64,000 nt of DNA from Homalodisca vitripennis (Eukaryota > Arthropoda > Insecta > Hemiptera > Cicadellidae): assembly GCF_021130785.1 (NCBI RefSeq), contig NC_060215.1, positions 68,452,501 through 68,516,500 of the forward strand. The letters are read 5' to 3'. Positions within the stretch are counted from its first letter, which is position 1; the number at the start of each line of letters is the position of its first letter. This document shows positions 54,701 to 64,000 of the stretch, in pieces. Both the position numbers and the translations under genes were made by a program. The notes under the pieces were generated by a model. It saw only the letters and a list, made by a program, of their open reading frames with translations, was not told the origin of the DNA and searched no databases.

Positions 54701-57700
54701 CAAGCTATACTCTAAACTAAGTATCATTGAGTATCATTTATCCTCAAAATACTGTATGTATGTAAAATTAACCTTTTATTTAGTTTATAGGCTGAATGGG
54801 TTAACTAATTTAAATCTGAGTTTTGTCACGTGGACTGTCTTATTTAAAATTGAAATCGTCTACATGGCTTGAATCAAAACCGCTACAAAAACATAACACA
54901 CTTTAAACATACTAATTATGCAAGTTAGTAAATTTTTATCATGCTTAGACCAATGAAATTTAATTATTAATGTTACATATTCAAGTATCTTTGACTGAAA
55001 CACCTTTTTCTATTAAATTTTCCTTCAAGATTTGTTTTGTTTACAGGAATTCCAACTGTACTAGGGATTGCGCTGTCTTTCTCACTTTTTGCCAAGGATA
55101 TATTTTCCTTTAGGAGATCTCCTGAAAGTGTCTGTCTTAATTATTTAATTTCCATTTCCAATAGGATTAAAAATTTTAGAATTTTACTTCAGAACTTTCA
55201 GTATTGACAGTTCAGCCAAGCAAACAACACCTACCGACGAGAACCAGTGAAGTTTTTGGCCTCCACGATGATGAAATGACTCTGCATTAGAGATATACTG
55301 TATTATAAACTTAAAATAGGCATAAGTGCTATAAACATTATGTCAGAAGTGCAAAGACTAACATTTATGAGATGACATTATTTTCACCCTGTAATACGAG
55401 CCCAATGCCTTGTAATTGTACTTCGTCAGGTTCAAAAGTGAAATCTGAGGTGCATAAATACGTAATTACCATAAAGCTGTTTATATCCAAACAATATTAA
55501 CAAATATACTGAAGGCAAATTTTTACTGTTCAGGATCCATTTTAACTATTCAAATATATATCTCCTCATAATTAAAAAAAATAATTAAAAATAGTAAAGT
55601 TTTGTTATTACTGTCAGAGCTTATTAAATACAAAATGTTGAGAACAGAAACAGATTTTATCACTGGATTTTACATATTATCATAGAACATTACACAATCA
55701 AATTTATTACTCACTAAAAGTAAGGCACTCCCAGATTGAGTTGCAGACACCCCACACAGCACCAATGACATATAGTAGTGCTGGGTCATCTCCTGTCGGC
55801 TTCCATCTTAGCAGCACCAGGATAAGGCAGGAATGAAACACGAACCCTACAGCTGCACAAAAGAACAATATAAGTGAAAGTAGAAACCAGCACTTAGCAA
55901 TTCTCATAGCTCTGAATACAATCAATATTTTTATGTTGTGAAAATGTCCACTCTTACCATAAGCATTAACAAGAATGGTGAAAGGTTCTGATACACCCAG
56001 TGCAATACAAATATGAATTAAATATAAAAGTTTGATTGTTAAGAACAATTGTTTTGTACTGAATCAAGATATTAATAAAGCTATTCACAAAAAGAGTGAC
56101 AATAATTTGTGTACTCGCAACATCCTCTCCACTTACAACCCTACTCTTGAACAGATTATAAATGCCAACAAAAATATATTTAGGCTTTGCTTATGTTCAC
56201 TCCCTATGTGAAAATTATTTTACCTGATGAATTTGGCTATGGTGACACTCTAGTAGGTTTAACCCCTTTTAAGACATACATTTTGGAGGTGTTTTTATTT
56301 GTTTTTAAATTTTAAAGCATTATCTGTTGAAACAATATTTGTTCATGGTAGAAATATATACTGTATATAATACACAGTAAACTAAACTCATAACTCACTA
56401 AACTTATATTGTAGTCAAAGGAAACAATTTTGAAGTCCTTTGTCTTAAGTTGCTTATTGATGAATCATGCATGATTTGAAAGTATGTTAGAATTATGAAC
56501 ATTTTCTACAAAGTTGCAGTTGAATGGCAACCATTTGAAAATATTTAACCCATGAATGAAAAATAATGGGTATCTATTATAGCCATCAGCTGTAAATGCA
56601 AATATACTGCAGGTGCCTGTTATATTGGATTTTAACTCCATCTTATATCATAAACTCAAGCAACTGATTTATTATATTTACAACTCAAAGCCTTTGCCCA
56701 TAACAACATTAATAAGTGAATGACATAATTTACAGTGCTGTTGGTTAATTATTACATAGTACAATAAATATTTTATTTAAAATATAATTCCATAACAGAC
56801 TTCTTTGTTAATGATTTCTCCAAGTCAGCTCGATATGGAAGAATATTCAGGTCATATGCAAGGCTGGGAGTATTGTTACTAGATATAGGGTTTAAGTGTA
56901 TTGGTTTTCAGGTTGATATATTTTTCCATTTTCTGAAACTTGAAATATCAGTGATTAGTTGTATTATAATTGGAAACTTATTTTTGTTGCTCGTACTCGC
57001 TCCACCCAAAAGTAGTGTTGTGTATTCCACATAGTCAATAGACACATACCTGTACTTTCTTCAACGTGCATATATGAAACTCAACACTCTGAATATGTTT
57101 GTTACCAACAGGAAACACCATAATTTCAAATTATACTCAAAGCTCAACTTTCAAACTTTCTAATTAAGATTAGAAAACTGTGTTGTCAGGACACAATTCT
57201 ATTTTGCGAGGCCATGGAAATTGATTCTGATATGGAATTGTGCACTGGTTTAAGGAAACGGTTTAATTTAGTTATCCAGAAAAATCCAACTAGATTCAAT
57301 AGAATAACAGAAAAATGGCTTAAGAGTAATGTTTTTTTATTCTGTGGAAGATTTTTTTCTTATGATATTAGTACCTTTACCTTTAATTTATATTTTGTCT
57401 AAGGTTAATTTTCCCTACACAAACCATAGTATTTTCCAGTCCCTTTTCCCAAATTCAAAGAATAACCTTAGAAATAAGCACAAGTTGAATATACCACCTT
57501 ATTGTTTAATTGCCATCCATGTAACCTACAAGCTGAAAGAGATTTCCTTATGTTTATTAGACATCTTACCTTGAGGTTGAATGGTAGAGTAGTGATGGGA
57601 GAATCGAATACAGAATCGAATAGTATTCGAATACAGCCAGAGTATTCACGTATTCGAATACATCAAAATGGATTCGAATACTTTTGAAATGAATACAATT

Positions 57701-57949
57701 TCTCTGGAAGAATTGAATTCAAACCTGGAGTATTCGTTTATTCTGACAAATAGTATTCAAATAAAATATCCAAGAGCTGTATTCGTATTCATATGATGTT
57801 TAAAATGAATACATATATGGAGACTTTGAAATAAATAATTTAGGGGAGATTCATAATTTGAAAAAATAATTACAAATTTTAATACTTTAAAAAAAGTATA
57901 ATTAATTGTATGATTATTAAATTTAAAAATACATATTATATTATATATC

Positions 57950-58032
<83 letters not shown>

Positions 58033-58531
58033 CTGAGTTACAGTTCTAAGCAATAAAAACAAATATGAATATTTATTTTATATAGTTGTGTAAAAACAAA
58101 ATATTATTGAGGGTTTCTGGCTTCAGTCTATTTCTACGGTAATTAGTAACAGGACCTGCTGTGGAAAATAGTCTTTCAGACGGAACTTAAGTAGCAGGTA
58201 AATAAAGATATTTCTTCTGAAGTTCGTATATCATGGGTATGACTTGTTTATACGAGGCACCAAAAGCCAAAGTATTCGAATACATATTCGAATACAGTGA
58301 TGAATTCGTGACAAACAAGTAAGACAGGTCCAGACCTGTCTGTTAGAAACGCTCAGCTGAGCAAAAGAATTCGAATACAAGTATTCGAATACATATTCGA
58401 ATACAGGGGTGAATTCGAATTCACTGTATTCGATTCTTTAAAGTATTCGATTCTCCCATCACTATGGTAGAGAGGGCTAAATAGCCCTAACTCCGCCTCT
58501 TAAATAAAGGCATATTTCATTTCATATCTTA

Positions 58532-58584
<53 letters not shown>

Positions 58585-61500
58585 GGAATGATTTTACAAT
58601 GTTAAAGATTACTTAGAAATAATCGTTATATTTAAAATAATGTGAAATTAACTTTAAAAAAGTGTATGTTAATTATTTATTATGTTTGTTGAGTATTGTT
58701 TTGGCTTAATCCAAAGTATGTAATATGAAATATTTTTATCAGAATTTGAATTAGGTACAGTAAATTACAGTTTAAAACAAGATATAGACTTTGTTTAGAA
58801 AAAATAACTTGATTATCATTACTGGTAACTGGATATAAAATGTAACTTTAAAGTATTGTTCTAATAGTTTGTAAGTATTGTTGTAAATAAGTTACTCACA
58901 TATTACATAGAGCCTCTTTATTTGCTGTAGAACCAAACTGACAGTGCACCCGGCAATACACTGTAGCACTCCTAATGCTACAAATACCCATGTAACATTG
59001 TACAGGTCCAGGGAGCACACCACATATGACTGTAACACAATACCACATTATATATTCAGCTGAGTAAAATTTTTAAAAGTTAAATTCTAATCTTGTAGAA
59101 AATTTACAAGTTTAAACTACTTAACATTAAATAAATACAACTACTTTAGACTGGCTTTTTAAACACCCCTTCTATAGTTTGGATGTGTTTGTTATGAGAA
59201 TTAAAACTAACATTAATATTTTTACCCTAATAAGTTTTATGAAATGGTTGCTTGTAACCAAAAGTCAATATAGTACAGTCAGTTCCTGTGTGAATGATAT
59301 GTGTATTACTTAAGACAAATAGAACTGTCATTATCATTCATAATCTTGAAAACGATAAATTATTCACTGAGATGGTTAAAGAATAAATAATTAGAGTGAA
59401 AATTTGATTTAAACTGTAGCTCAATTTCATAGAATTTAAATCAGCCAGAAAAAAAAGAAAATTCATAGTTTGTTTTAAATTTGTAAGAGATCAATTTTGA
59501 TTATGGTTTTTTATATATTTTTAATAAACAAGCCAGAATAAAATCGGAATAACAGATTTGTTTAAATAATAAAATAATACAACAAACTAACCCAAAATGT
59601 TTTAGGAGTGGTAAACTAATGCAAATTTTATACGAAACAATCATTGTAAGTAAATAGTGTTGTCTAGTAGTATTAAAACTATATCGTACATTTTGAGATT
59701 TTGCCTCTTTGAAACCTTAAAAACAATTTAATTTTTCATTGGTTCATTTGATTTATATAACCTACAAAGTAACTACAAAGAAAGGTAGGTAGGCTAAGTT
59801 TTGGGATTTTTTATGAAAAAAAAAATTATGGTTGCCTGTAAAGTCGGTTTTACGGGCGAAGATTTTACGTGACAACGTCTTTTTCTCGGTAGAATATTTA
59901 TTGATATGAATATTATTAAATTGCACAATAGGAACAAGGAATTGAATGAAAATAAGAATTGCACAAATTTTAACTATAGAAATATATTTTGTTTACTAAA
60001 ACATTGTACATAATTTGAAATTAATTAAAATTTGTTATTGTAAATGGTAAAGTTGAATAAAACATTTACTAAAATTGGAATTTGAAATTCTTGCTAAACA
60101 CAGTTAAATTCTAACTCCGCGCGTGGTGATTGGTCGGTTTAGTTCGTTTGTTTGGTCGCACTGTTATGACAGGTTAGAGGTTATAATTTGTTATTTTAAA
60201 TGTTTGACTAGCAATACGCGCTGTTTCTTCTCAATCGACTGAATTACGATTGATTGCAGAGTGATTTAAACTAATAATTTACTTAACACTATCAACATTT
60301 GTCAATAGTATGACATAACCTATAAACTCAGTTTCTCAACTTTTGTGTCAATCTAACAATTAATCAATCAATCATAGTTTACGATAATGAAATATCAGTG
60401 TACAATTATTTACCTTTATTGTTGTAGTTGTTGTAAATGACGAATCTAAGCACTCCACATTTTCACGAATAAACATAGTTATCTGCTTTATCCCGTGCGG
60501 CGGACCCACAGTTATCTGCTTTATCCCGTGCGGATCCCGTGCGGCGGACCCACTGGACGGGCATCATAACGTTACCGGGCGTTACACTTTTTCATGAGTG
60601 ACTCCGAGCCGCAACCTAATTTAAGACGTTGTCACGTCAAAAAAAATGCCAAATGAATGAAAAACAGAATAAATAGAAACAAAACCAGAAAACAGAATAA
60701 ATGAGAAATTTGGTTCCAAATTAGGGGTATTAATATTTTACAGTTTGGGTATACTAGAAACCATATGTGATGCTAACATTTTTCTATGAGACTACCTGCA
60801 AATTTAAAATTCTACAGATAGCAAAGCAATTAAGAATTTTACAAAAAGTAGACTTTTACATGTGATCAACTTGTTATGTTGTTATTTTTATGAGGTTTTA
60901 TGAATAACCAGGATAGACTTATGCATGGGAATATTTGTTAAATATGAGTTGATTGATTAGGTTTTAGGATCACAATTTGACACCATTCTTGCGTTAAATG
61001 TAGAACAAAATGTTTTAACTACTTTCTAATCTAGATTTAACTGTCAATAATTGAAATGGCAACACAAATCCCATCACTCCAACAGCCTACATATTCTGGT
61101 TTGCTTGCTAATACAGTTGAAGTTCGAGTGAGCTAAACGGGGCATGAACTATCTTGAACACAGACAAATTCGGATAATTCGGAAATTTCAATAACATATC
61201 TTAATTTATAGAAAAACTCAGTGTTGATTAATAAAAATTATTGATTTATACAATAAATTACGTGACTTGCTATTTAGCTGCAACCAATAGGCGCGTTCTG
61301 ACACCGTTCATTATTGTTTGAAATAACAACGGGCAGACGGCAAAACGTGCCGCGCCGTGGTGTCCGCGCCTCGACCATCGAACATAGACATGGTATCTTC
61401 AGTCGTTTTGTATACGCTTCTTAATATATTATTAATTAATTAAACGGCCTCAGTTAACCGGTGTCTTGGATAATTGGACATCTACTGTATTTTACACTTA

Positions 61501-62896
61501 CATGAAGTGAAACTGCTGTTGTTTCAGAATAAAAACAATTGTTTTAACTAGTTACTTTGAGAAGATTTGAACTCAACAACAAAAATCACAATAACATTAC
61601 AGATAAATAATTTACACAAAAAACTTATTTGTTATCAAATTGAAATAAATTTAAATATTTCACCTTGGTAAAATCTGCATACATGAAACCTTGAGTGAGT
61701 CCGATGTAGAGGGCAAGTGGCACCACCAGTTGAAGATGTGGATCCTTGAATGTGTCAGTCATAACTTTGTAGGACTTGGCAAAGTCATTTTTCTCAGATG
61801 AATCTTGGTAAACGATAAGACGATCAGTGAAGACCACAGCTACGATCCAAGCCATTATACCGAATCCGATGAAGACACTGGCCAGAAACATGCAGGATTT
61901 GCACGGGAGTACTAGTGATGAGTCGTCCGAGGAGGATCTGTTGGTAGACAAGTCCGGAGAGGGGAGACTATGGAAGTCGAAAGCCACTGGGCACGCAGCA
62001 GCACCACATATTCTCTCTCCCACTTCGTCCAACACGTACATGGAGTCTATCGCCACACGAGTGCTGTGGACATCCTGTGCAATACTCCAAGTGTACCACA
62101 TCACCATCCCTGTCAGCAGGTTACCGAACACGAGTCCACAATCTTGAGTGGTCTGCATCCACCTCGCCAACTTGTGAATTATCGCGTCCCTTCTGTTGGA
62201 TACTTCTACGTGTTCTATTTCATCTTCTTCTTCGTCAGACAACACGAACGAGTACTTTGAAGCGAGTGCCATCAAGGCTGTGACCTTCGCCCCGGCTAGA
62301 GGCCCTAAGCTGATCCCCATTATTAAGTAACTGGGGATCAGAGTATAGAGTTTCGGATAAAGATGAGCCAAGAAAAAAAGGAACGCACAGCCATAGCTCA
62401 CATTTATAGTGGTATTAGTGCCCAGCCGCTTGATGATTGCGACAATGAAGAGAGACGAGAGAGAGCCGATAGCGAACAGAGATCCTAGCAGTAGAGAGCC
62501 GATGTCGGCACTAAGGTAGAACCACTTGGCGGAAATTCGTGTTCCGGTACCACCACCACCACCCGGAGGCCACCACCACGAAGAGATGGAACTCTGAAGA
62601 CCCAACAACGGTACAATTGCAGAAGTGAGTAGAGCGTTCGCCAAACACAGCGCTGCCCAGTTCTTGTGAATGACACGCCTCGAGTAGACGGGTCCGAACT
62701 GTGACGGAGTGGAGCGCACCACGCCGATCAGACGACGAACTGATGATGCACCTGCACTGCTCGACATGGAATCACGATGACGTACGTTGTTGGCAGAATT
62801 CTGTTGGAGGTGGAGTCCATGGAAGTGGTGATGACCGATAGTGGCGCTTGATCTAGTTGATCTGCTTGACACCGGGGAATAAGACGTTATGTTTGT
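51550..62896 (-). CDS. UNC93-like transmembrane protein (four 3' exons)
   Basis: Exons 62896-61664, 59029-58900, 55852-55715 and 51773-51550 join in frame (phases 0, 1, 1) with GT-AG junctions and give 574 residues to a TGA. The 5' exon(s) and start lie beyond 64000. UNC93 proteins are MFS-fold membrane proteins; C. elegans UNC-93 regulates a two-pore K+ channel and a fly relative affects epithelial K+ transport. Visible: a Ser-rich cytoplasmic N-terminus, a first membrane segment around WAALCLANALLTSAI with a Trp/Gly-rich loop (WWWPPGGGGG), the family segment PSYLIMGISLGPLAGAK, an acidic loop SDEEEDEIEH, and an extracellular loop with Cys and NRSS glycosylation sites. After it come LALYIGLTQGFMYADFTK, GAVWGVCNSIWE and a final pair of helices. 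No signal peptide is visible. An alternative exon at 55963-56048 was rejected because it breaks phase and alignment. Confidence 0.9.
51774..52959. other. UNC93-like intron, right of the terminal exon
   Basis: Nothing recognised. Confidence 0.4.
52960..53560 (+). pseudogene. LINE 3' remnant with RNase H end and gag-like Cys motif
   Basis: Over shifting frames: GDILGKITDTLAKKDSE (RNase H C-terminal helix), then near 53240-53350 a degraded segment with LTDECKLCGEAKESAEHM, a Jockey-type C-terminal Cys motif broken by a TGA, and a terminal 3' UTR-like AGGCTTAAATGCAGGGTC. Antisense to the UNC93-like gene. Confidence 0.65.
53561..54049. other. UNC93-like intron, unassigned
   Basis: Nothing recognised. 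Confidence 0.35.
54050..54700 (+). pseudogene. LINE reverse-transcriptase palm remnant
   Basis: Reads YINDIENVSNLNWTIVCA at 54060-54115, directly before where the catalytic ADD box should be (now altered), then, in broken frames, LEDLESIRNLNL, FLKFIIDKNLNFNDH and IPKNMI-type sequence. Old and heavily frameshifted; sense is +, antisense to the host gene. Confidence 0.55.
54701..57056. other. UNC93-like introns flanking the exon at 55715
   Basis: No further feature recognised apart from the exon. Confidence 0.35.
55715..55852 (-). CDS. UNC93-like, third exon in window
   Basis: Acceptor TTCTTTTGTGCAG, coding VGFVFHSCLILVLLRWKPTG and on through GAVWGVCNSIWECLTF, donor A|GTGAGT, phase 1. Confidence 0.9.
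57590..58464 (-). mobile_element. hAT element remnant (875 bp) with 8-bp target duplication
   Basis: The 8-bp duplication TGGTAGAG is at 57582-57589 and 58465-58472. Termini TAGTGATGGGAGAATCGAAT and the complementary CGATTCTCCCATCACTA. On the minus strand at about 58200-58080 is the hAT C-terminal dimerisation motif: SERLFSTAGPVTNYRRNRL, then KPETLNNILFLH, with a stop just before the SERLF. The rest of the transposase is gone. By my count the palindromic decamer core ATTCGAATAC occurs eight times near both ends. Confidence 0.85.
57944..58026. repeat. (TA)n microsatellite
   Basis: Long TA run inside the hAT element. Confidence 0.95.
58534..58578. repeat. Poly(T) run of about 45 bp
   Basis: Immediately follows the LINE 3' UTR on the + strand; possibly the tail region of another minus-strand retroelement. 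Confidence 0.9.
58900..59029 (-). CDS. UNC93-like, second exon in window
   Basis: Acceptor TTGTGTTACAG, coding SYVVCSLDLYNVTWVFVALG, donor GTGAGT in phase 1. SYV-C-L after the DFTK of the previous exon is the family's conserved junction. Confidence 0.9.
59030..59825. other. UNC93-like intron
   Basis: Nothing recognised. Confidence 0.35.
59826..60650. mobile_element. CpG-rich-ended repeat of unknown class
   Basis: ACGTGACAACGTCTT at 59867-59881 returns inverted at 60623-60637, near the two borders of a stretch whose ends are rich in CG (GTCGGTTTTACGGGCG; GTGCGGCGGACCCACTGGAC) while its middle is AT-rich. No coding sequence. Probably a DNA transposon derivative or another interspersed repeat; boundaries approximate. 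Confidence 0.45.
60477..60552. repeat. Tandem duplication of a ~32-bp GC-rich unit
   Basis: AGTTATCTGCTTTATCCCGT...CGGCGGACCCAC is present at about 60477-60509 and 60510-60552; the second copy has an extra internal duplication of ATCCCGTGCGG. Confidence 0.9.
61114..61487. mobile_element. pogo-like miniature element (374 bp)
   Basis: TA-flanked (61112-61113 and 61488-61489), with ends CAGTTGAAGTTCGAGTGAGC and, complemented, CAGTAGATGTCCAATTATCC, similar to pogo/Tigger termini. A GC-rich patch lies inside (61290-61390). No transposase frame seen. Confidence 0.6.
61664..62896 (-). CDS. UNC93-like, first exon in window (411 codons)
   Basis: The acceptor is TTTTGTCTGTTACAG and the exon begins TNITSYSPVSS in phase 0. 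It ends DFTK|GTGAAA. It holds most of the membrane domain. Confidence 0.9.
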
Positions 62897-62929
62897 CTGT
62901 AACAGACAAAATGCAATCCTAAATGTGTC

Positions 62930-63440
62930 TATCACTTTTTTAATTGAAACTTGGTCATATTTCATCCACAGTAGATTGGAATTTGCAATATTGTACTGGG
63001 GGAACGTATATTTAAAATCAATAACTGGTTTGCAGAAACAGTTTATAAGATATATCAAGAAAAAGCAGGGAGTATAATCGGCATTTCATTTGTTTTTAAA
63101 ACTAAAAATCTGCCTCTCATTTTTTGAGTTTTTTGTATGATTATAAGGTATTAAAATTATTCTATTTGAGAAGCAAAAATTATAAGTGAACAAACGAGTA
63201 GCCTACAAAATAAAATTAGGTAATGCGGCGGACGTACGCCAAAGCCGCCAAATACATTTTTTGCCCAAACACGTTATTATTTAGCAAAATTAAATTGTTT
63301 AATGTTTTACCACCAGAAATAAAATATCAGAATTCACTTGCTAACTTCTTTGCAAACGTTGTAAAAATTGGCTTTTTTCAATATATATTCAAGGCATACT
63401 ATTTAAGGTTGTTGTTTGATATTGAATGAATATAGATTTA
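62930..63440 (+). pseudogene. LINE reverse-transcriptase C-terminal remnant
   Basis: Two + strand frames: 62965-63077 (HSRLEFAILYWGNVYLKSIT, then KQFIRYIKKKQG), the thumb region, and 63223-63429 (SKIKLFNVLPPEIKYQNSLA), the C-terminal tail. Both match the usual LINE C-terminal pattern. A short unrelated-looking stretch separates them. It begins only about 35 bp upstream (on the host strand) of an UNC93-like splice acceptor. Confidence 0.6.
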
Positions 63441-64000
63441 TACTTATTTACTGTATCTGTATAGTGCTTTCCCTAACCGTGTTCAGAAATTAAATGTTTG
63501 AGTATTTATGTGAATAATATGTAAATATAGCAGAATTTTATTATAAACTGAAGAATTAGTTTTCTTATAGACGATATGTGTATATGCTGTGAAGACACAC
63601 CAAAATACATTTAGGTATATTTTATTCTCATCATTATATTTTAGTTATGAGATTTCATTTGTGAATAAAATAATAGTAATATATTTGTAATATGTATGTA
63701 TGTTGCTGTTTTTATGAGTGTAAATTAGAATATAATTGAACTTAATGTACCTTACCTCCATATAGGGTACAGCTTGGAGGGTAAACCTTTGTTTTTTATA
63801 ATCATATAAATGTATGGTAAATTAATATTTTGCGTTGGGTATGTGTGTGAGAGTGTAACTAGTGAAAGGGGGGAGAGAGAGAGAGGGGGGGGGAGGAGAG
63901 AGAGAGGGGAGAGAGATACTATAATCATTCATAAATAATAATAATTTAAAGGATATTGTGAAAAATGTTATGACATAAACGTAACAAATTTACTTCATAG
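63441..64000. other. UNC93-like intron at the right edge
   Basis: No exon recognised. A GA/GGGA-rich microsatellite lies at about 63866-63917. Confidence 0.5.

Larger units (their letters stand above)
57400..58533 (+). mobile_element. LINE 3' end, split by a hAT element
   Basis: 57500-57589 reads as the end of a LINE ORF (NLQAERDFLMFIRHLTLRLN). The sequence resumes at 58465 after the hAT element with the 3' UTR GGGCTAAATAGCCCTAACTC, AAATAAAGGCATATTTCATT and a terminal T-run. Upstream, 57060-57400 may belong to it but was not recognisable. Confidence 0.5.

Noticed and set aside
55963..56048. Upstream continuation of the UNC93-like exon at 55715 (ORF containing IALGVSEPFTILVNAYG) as an extra coding exon with donor GTAAGA
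   Set aside because: Including it breaks the phase with the exon at 58900 and inserts residues with no counterpart in the UNC93 pattern; joining 58900 directly to 55852 is in phase and aligns well.
61827..62283. Three + strand ORFs (61827-62147, 61970-62260, 62077-62283)
   Set aside because: Antisense shadows of the UNC93-like exon.
1..64000. CRISPR arrays, bacterial operons, origins or phage-type features
   Set aside because: Direct repeats with regular spacers were not seen, and spliced genes with eukaryotic transposons show nuclear animal DNA.

Overview
The window is AT-rich animal nuclear DNA with spliced genes (GT-AG introns of several kb) and a dense load of transposable elements. Two host genes can be assembled by matching exon phases. 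The repeat mix is CR1-like LINEs with esterase ORF1, an RTE, a LINE with RNase H, piggyBac, hAT, Tc1/mariner and pogo-like elements, and a capsid-bearing element. This points to an insect, perhaps a hemipteran; that last step is inference.

Layout. 1-5138: LINE and possible LTR-element remnants, a deleted Tc1/mariner copy (2380-2944) and TA microsatellites. 5139-14777 (+): a five-exon gene for a 415-residue protein I do not recognise. Its introns hold a truncated RTE, a LINE fragment with RNase H, and an older LINE split by a piggyBac derivative. 14778-22132: non-coding DNA with a tRNA-like SINE head and a second piggyBac derivative. 22133-23494: a 1.36-kb unit with about 165-bp terminal inverted repeats around a frameshifted capsid-like reading frame. 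26317-27611: a foldback element with 488-bp arms. 27829-37345: two CR1-like LINEs in the same orientation (-), with a Ulp1/SENP8-type cysteine protease ORF between them. 37890-51549: foldback and miniature elements in gene-poor DNA. 51550-62896 (-): four 3' exons of an UNC93-like membrane protein; its 5' exon(s) lie beyond the right edge. Its introns carry a hAT element inserted in a LINE 3' end (8-bp target duplication), decayed LINEs, a pogo-like miniature element and a CpG-rich repeat.

The host genes show no functional link to each other. The transposons do relate to one another. Two piggyBac copies keep complementary ends of one transposase. The piggyBac and mariner deletion derivatives each carry a 12-13 bp inverted repeat where coding sequence was lost. 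The strongest candidates for something undescribed are the capsid-bearing TIR element and the protease ORF beside the LINE. All family names rest on motif reading by eye; no database search was run.
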